From Lindgomyces ingoldianus (lineage: Eukaryota > Ascomycota > Dothideomycetes > Pleosporales > Lindgomycetaceae): DNA of 64,000 bases. Of this stretch, positions 62,632 through 64,000 are shown one piece after another. The stretch is from the NCBI RefSeq assembly GCF_010093535.1, contig NW_022985186.1, forward strand, positions 462,734 to 526,733. The letters run 5' to 3'. Under the pieces are notes generated by a model that was given only the letters and a program-made list of their open reading frames with translations, was not told the origin of the DNA and made no database searches. The position numbers and the translations under genes were made by a program. The first letter of the stretch is position 1, and every line of letters begins with the position of its first letter.

Positions 62632-62911
62632 TGTCTGTACGCAGCAGCAGTGTTGCAGCCTAGATACAAACAATTGCGCATAAGCAGGATTACATATCTA
62701 TGTTACATAATGCTTGTGTGTGAACCTCTGTGCGTAAACATCTAGGTATCCCCCTTTTCCTTTATACAGAGGAAAGACAAGAGTAATAGAACTAGAAACA
62801 TGTTGCTCTTACCTTACCTACCTTGTACGCTGTGCACACTGTACACTACTCTTACTCTTGCTACTTAAGTGCTTATACCATAAGCAGCTAGCTGTCAGAG
62901 CCTATTCAACA
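62632..62911 (+). repeat. 3' LTR of A2
   Basis: Inner end RIP-altered (GTGTTGCAGCCTAG); outer end intact (TGTCAGAGCCTATTCAACA). Confidence 0.93.
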
Positions 62912-63858
62912 GAGAGGTTAATAATAAGACAGTCTTTATAATTAATGTTATAATAGTTACTACTAAGTAGTTTACAACACCTTAGAAATAAGACCTTACT
63001 TTTAGTTTTATTTTTATCTTTATTCTTATCTTTATTTTTAGCGTCTATGTTTTATGTAAAAATTATTTCTATTACCTAAGTTACTTTATTAACCTAAGCT
63101 TTATAATACTACTAGTAAGTTTAAAACTATAGTAATTATAGCTAAGAATAGAGTATAGTTGCTACTATATAATATAAAGCTAAAAGCTTAAGAATTAGCT
63201 TACTTTAGTAAGTTATAAGCTTTTAATAGCTAAACTTAATAGCACTTTTAAAGTAACAAAAGCTTAGCTTATTAGTAAAAGTGTTGCTTATCTAATTAAA
63301 GTAAATTTAGAGGCACTATAGCTTTATAATTATTTACTAAACTAAGCTAAATAAGCTATTACCTTTAAGTTTTTTTATTATTTAATAACACTTTTTTAAA
63401 AAGCTTATAAAGCGCTTAATCTTATCCTAATTATTCTTAGTTATAAGATTAAATAGAGTGTTAAATCTAGTATAGTAAGCCTGATGCTTTGCATTAAAAG
63501 AGCCTTTTTATTACTTTTAGAAGCAGCTAATTACTTCCTTAAGCTTAAAGCAGCATAAAAGCATAAAATACACTAAGTGCTAGTATACTCTACTATTACA
63601 TATAAGATTAAGCGTACTAAACTCCTAAATAGAGTCCTCTTTAGCTAGGTCTCTCTATATAGTGTTAAAAAGCCTTATACGCTTATGTAAGGCTAGGACG
63701 CTATTTACAAGGTTATAAAGACGCCTAACAACGCTGCGCTTTCTATATAGCTTAAATTAATTATAAGAAGCAGCTCTAGTAAGCGAAGAAGCCTAAGGGC
63801 TATTAAGTAAAAGCTTTTTATTAATATTAACTTTATACTTTTTTTATAAGTACCTTAC

Positions 63859-64000
63859 TGTGACGGCGTGTACCGCCTCACATGCTCTGCGGCATCAGCT
63901 CCCTTGCTTGCGCAACGAGTAGCACGCTAGTGCTACGAGTAGCGCCTTGGCAGGGGGCACACATGTATATTTAAACTCGCAGAGCAGCTCCTCTGCTCCT
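63859..64000 (+). repeat. LTR of family G, cut by the window edge
   Basis: 142 bp nearly identical to 35435-35576, starting TGTGACGGCGTG. The flank on the left is CTTAC. Whether it is a solo LTR or the start of a full element lies outside the window. Confidence 0.9.

Larger units (their letters stand above)
58809..62911 (+). mobile_element. LTR element A, copy A2 (complete)
   Basis: 280-bp LTRs at 58809-59088 and 62632-62911, with TSD GAGAG at 58804-58808 and 62912-62916. Collinear with A1 over the whole 4.1 kb. No reverse transcriptase motif seen. A different TSD proves an insertion independent of A1 and A-prime. Confidence 0.94.
58208..63858 (-). mobile_element. Second hAT-like transposon, decayed, carrying A2
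   Basis: At 58400-58640 the minus strand shows a hAT dimerisation-domain relic (YKCKRCFSATSYTIT, then AIQLQKH). The end next to the membrane-protein gene is GTAC-rich (TACGTACGTACGG). The rest continues after A2 at 62917-63858, heavily RIP-mutated; I could not read a clear domain there. The other end and its TSD were not found, so the extent is provisional. Confidence 0.6.

Overview
The window looks like nuclear DNA of a filamentous ascomycete (Pezizomycotina; a Dothideomycete is my guess). Genes have short introns of about 50-90 bp with GT..CTRAY..AG signals. Typical fungal families are present: a secreted metallopeptidase, a HET-domain protein, a PTH11/rhodopsin-like membrane protein and a LaeA-like methyltransferase. 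A huge AT-rich block carries mutations of the kind made by repeat-induced point mutation (RIP; TAG/TAA replacing Trp and Gln codons, few CpG, many TpA).

Layout. (1) 1-11.7 kb: gene-like DNA of normal base composition. It holds a multi-exon M35-like secreted metallopeptidase (minus strand, runs off the left edge), a dual-specificity phosphatase killed by three RIP-type stop codons, a HET gene broken by a stop, several frameshifts and a 0.2-kb insertion, unrecognised debris, and an intact MPPED-like metallophosphoesterase. (2) 11.7-51.15 kb: a gene-free RIP-mutated transposon block. Target-site duplications (TSDs) and broken reading frames allow most of it to be unpicked. The outer layer is a minus-strand gypsy element (called GypY here; right LTR at 50998-51149). 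It was split by LTR element A-prime (13703-34761, TSD ATAAG), by a solo LTR (TSD ATAAG), by a Fot1-like DNA transposon (35765-36896, TSD TA) and by a copia element (37020-48277, TSD AATTT). The copia element contains a second gypsy, GypD (41037-46701, TSD CTTAC). A-prime contains a second A copy (A1, TSD CTTAC), a foldback Fot1-like element and an unclassified insert. That insert holds a third gypsy, GypE (22251-30713, TSD TAATT), which holds a small gag-only element with inverted ends (22807-24077, TSD CTTAG) and an assembly gap. (3) 51.2-58.2 kb: a gene islet with an intact alpha/beta hydrolase, a methyltransferase broken by a 3.1-kb hAT transposon (8-bp TSD TCAGGATG) and a stop codon, and a rhodopsin-like membrane protein with a stop codon and a lost 3' end. 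(4) 58.2-64 kb: a second, decayed hAT element carrying a further complete A copy (A2, TSD GAGAG), then an LTR that runs off the right edge.

Only the metallopeptidase (within the part seen), the phosphoesterase and the hydrolase look intact. The hydrolase, methyltransferase and membrane protein may be remains of one small metabolic cluster, but that is inference. The strongest observations are the TSD-supported nesting order, a mirror-image sparing of element edges from RIP seen in paired LTRs of several families, and the gag-only element whose ends are inverted rather than direct repeats.
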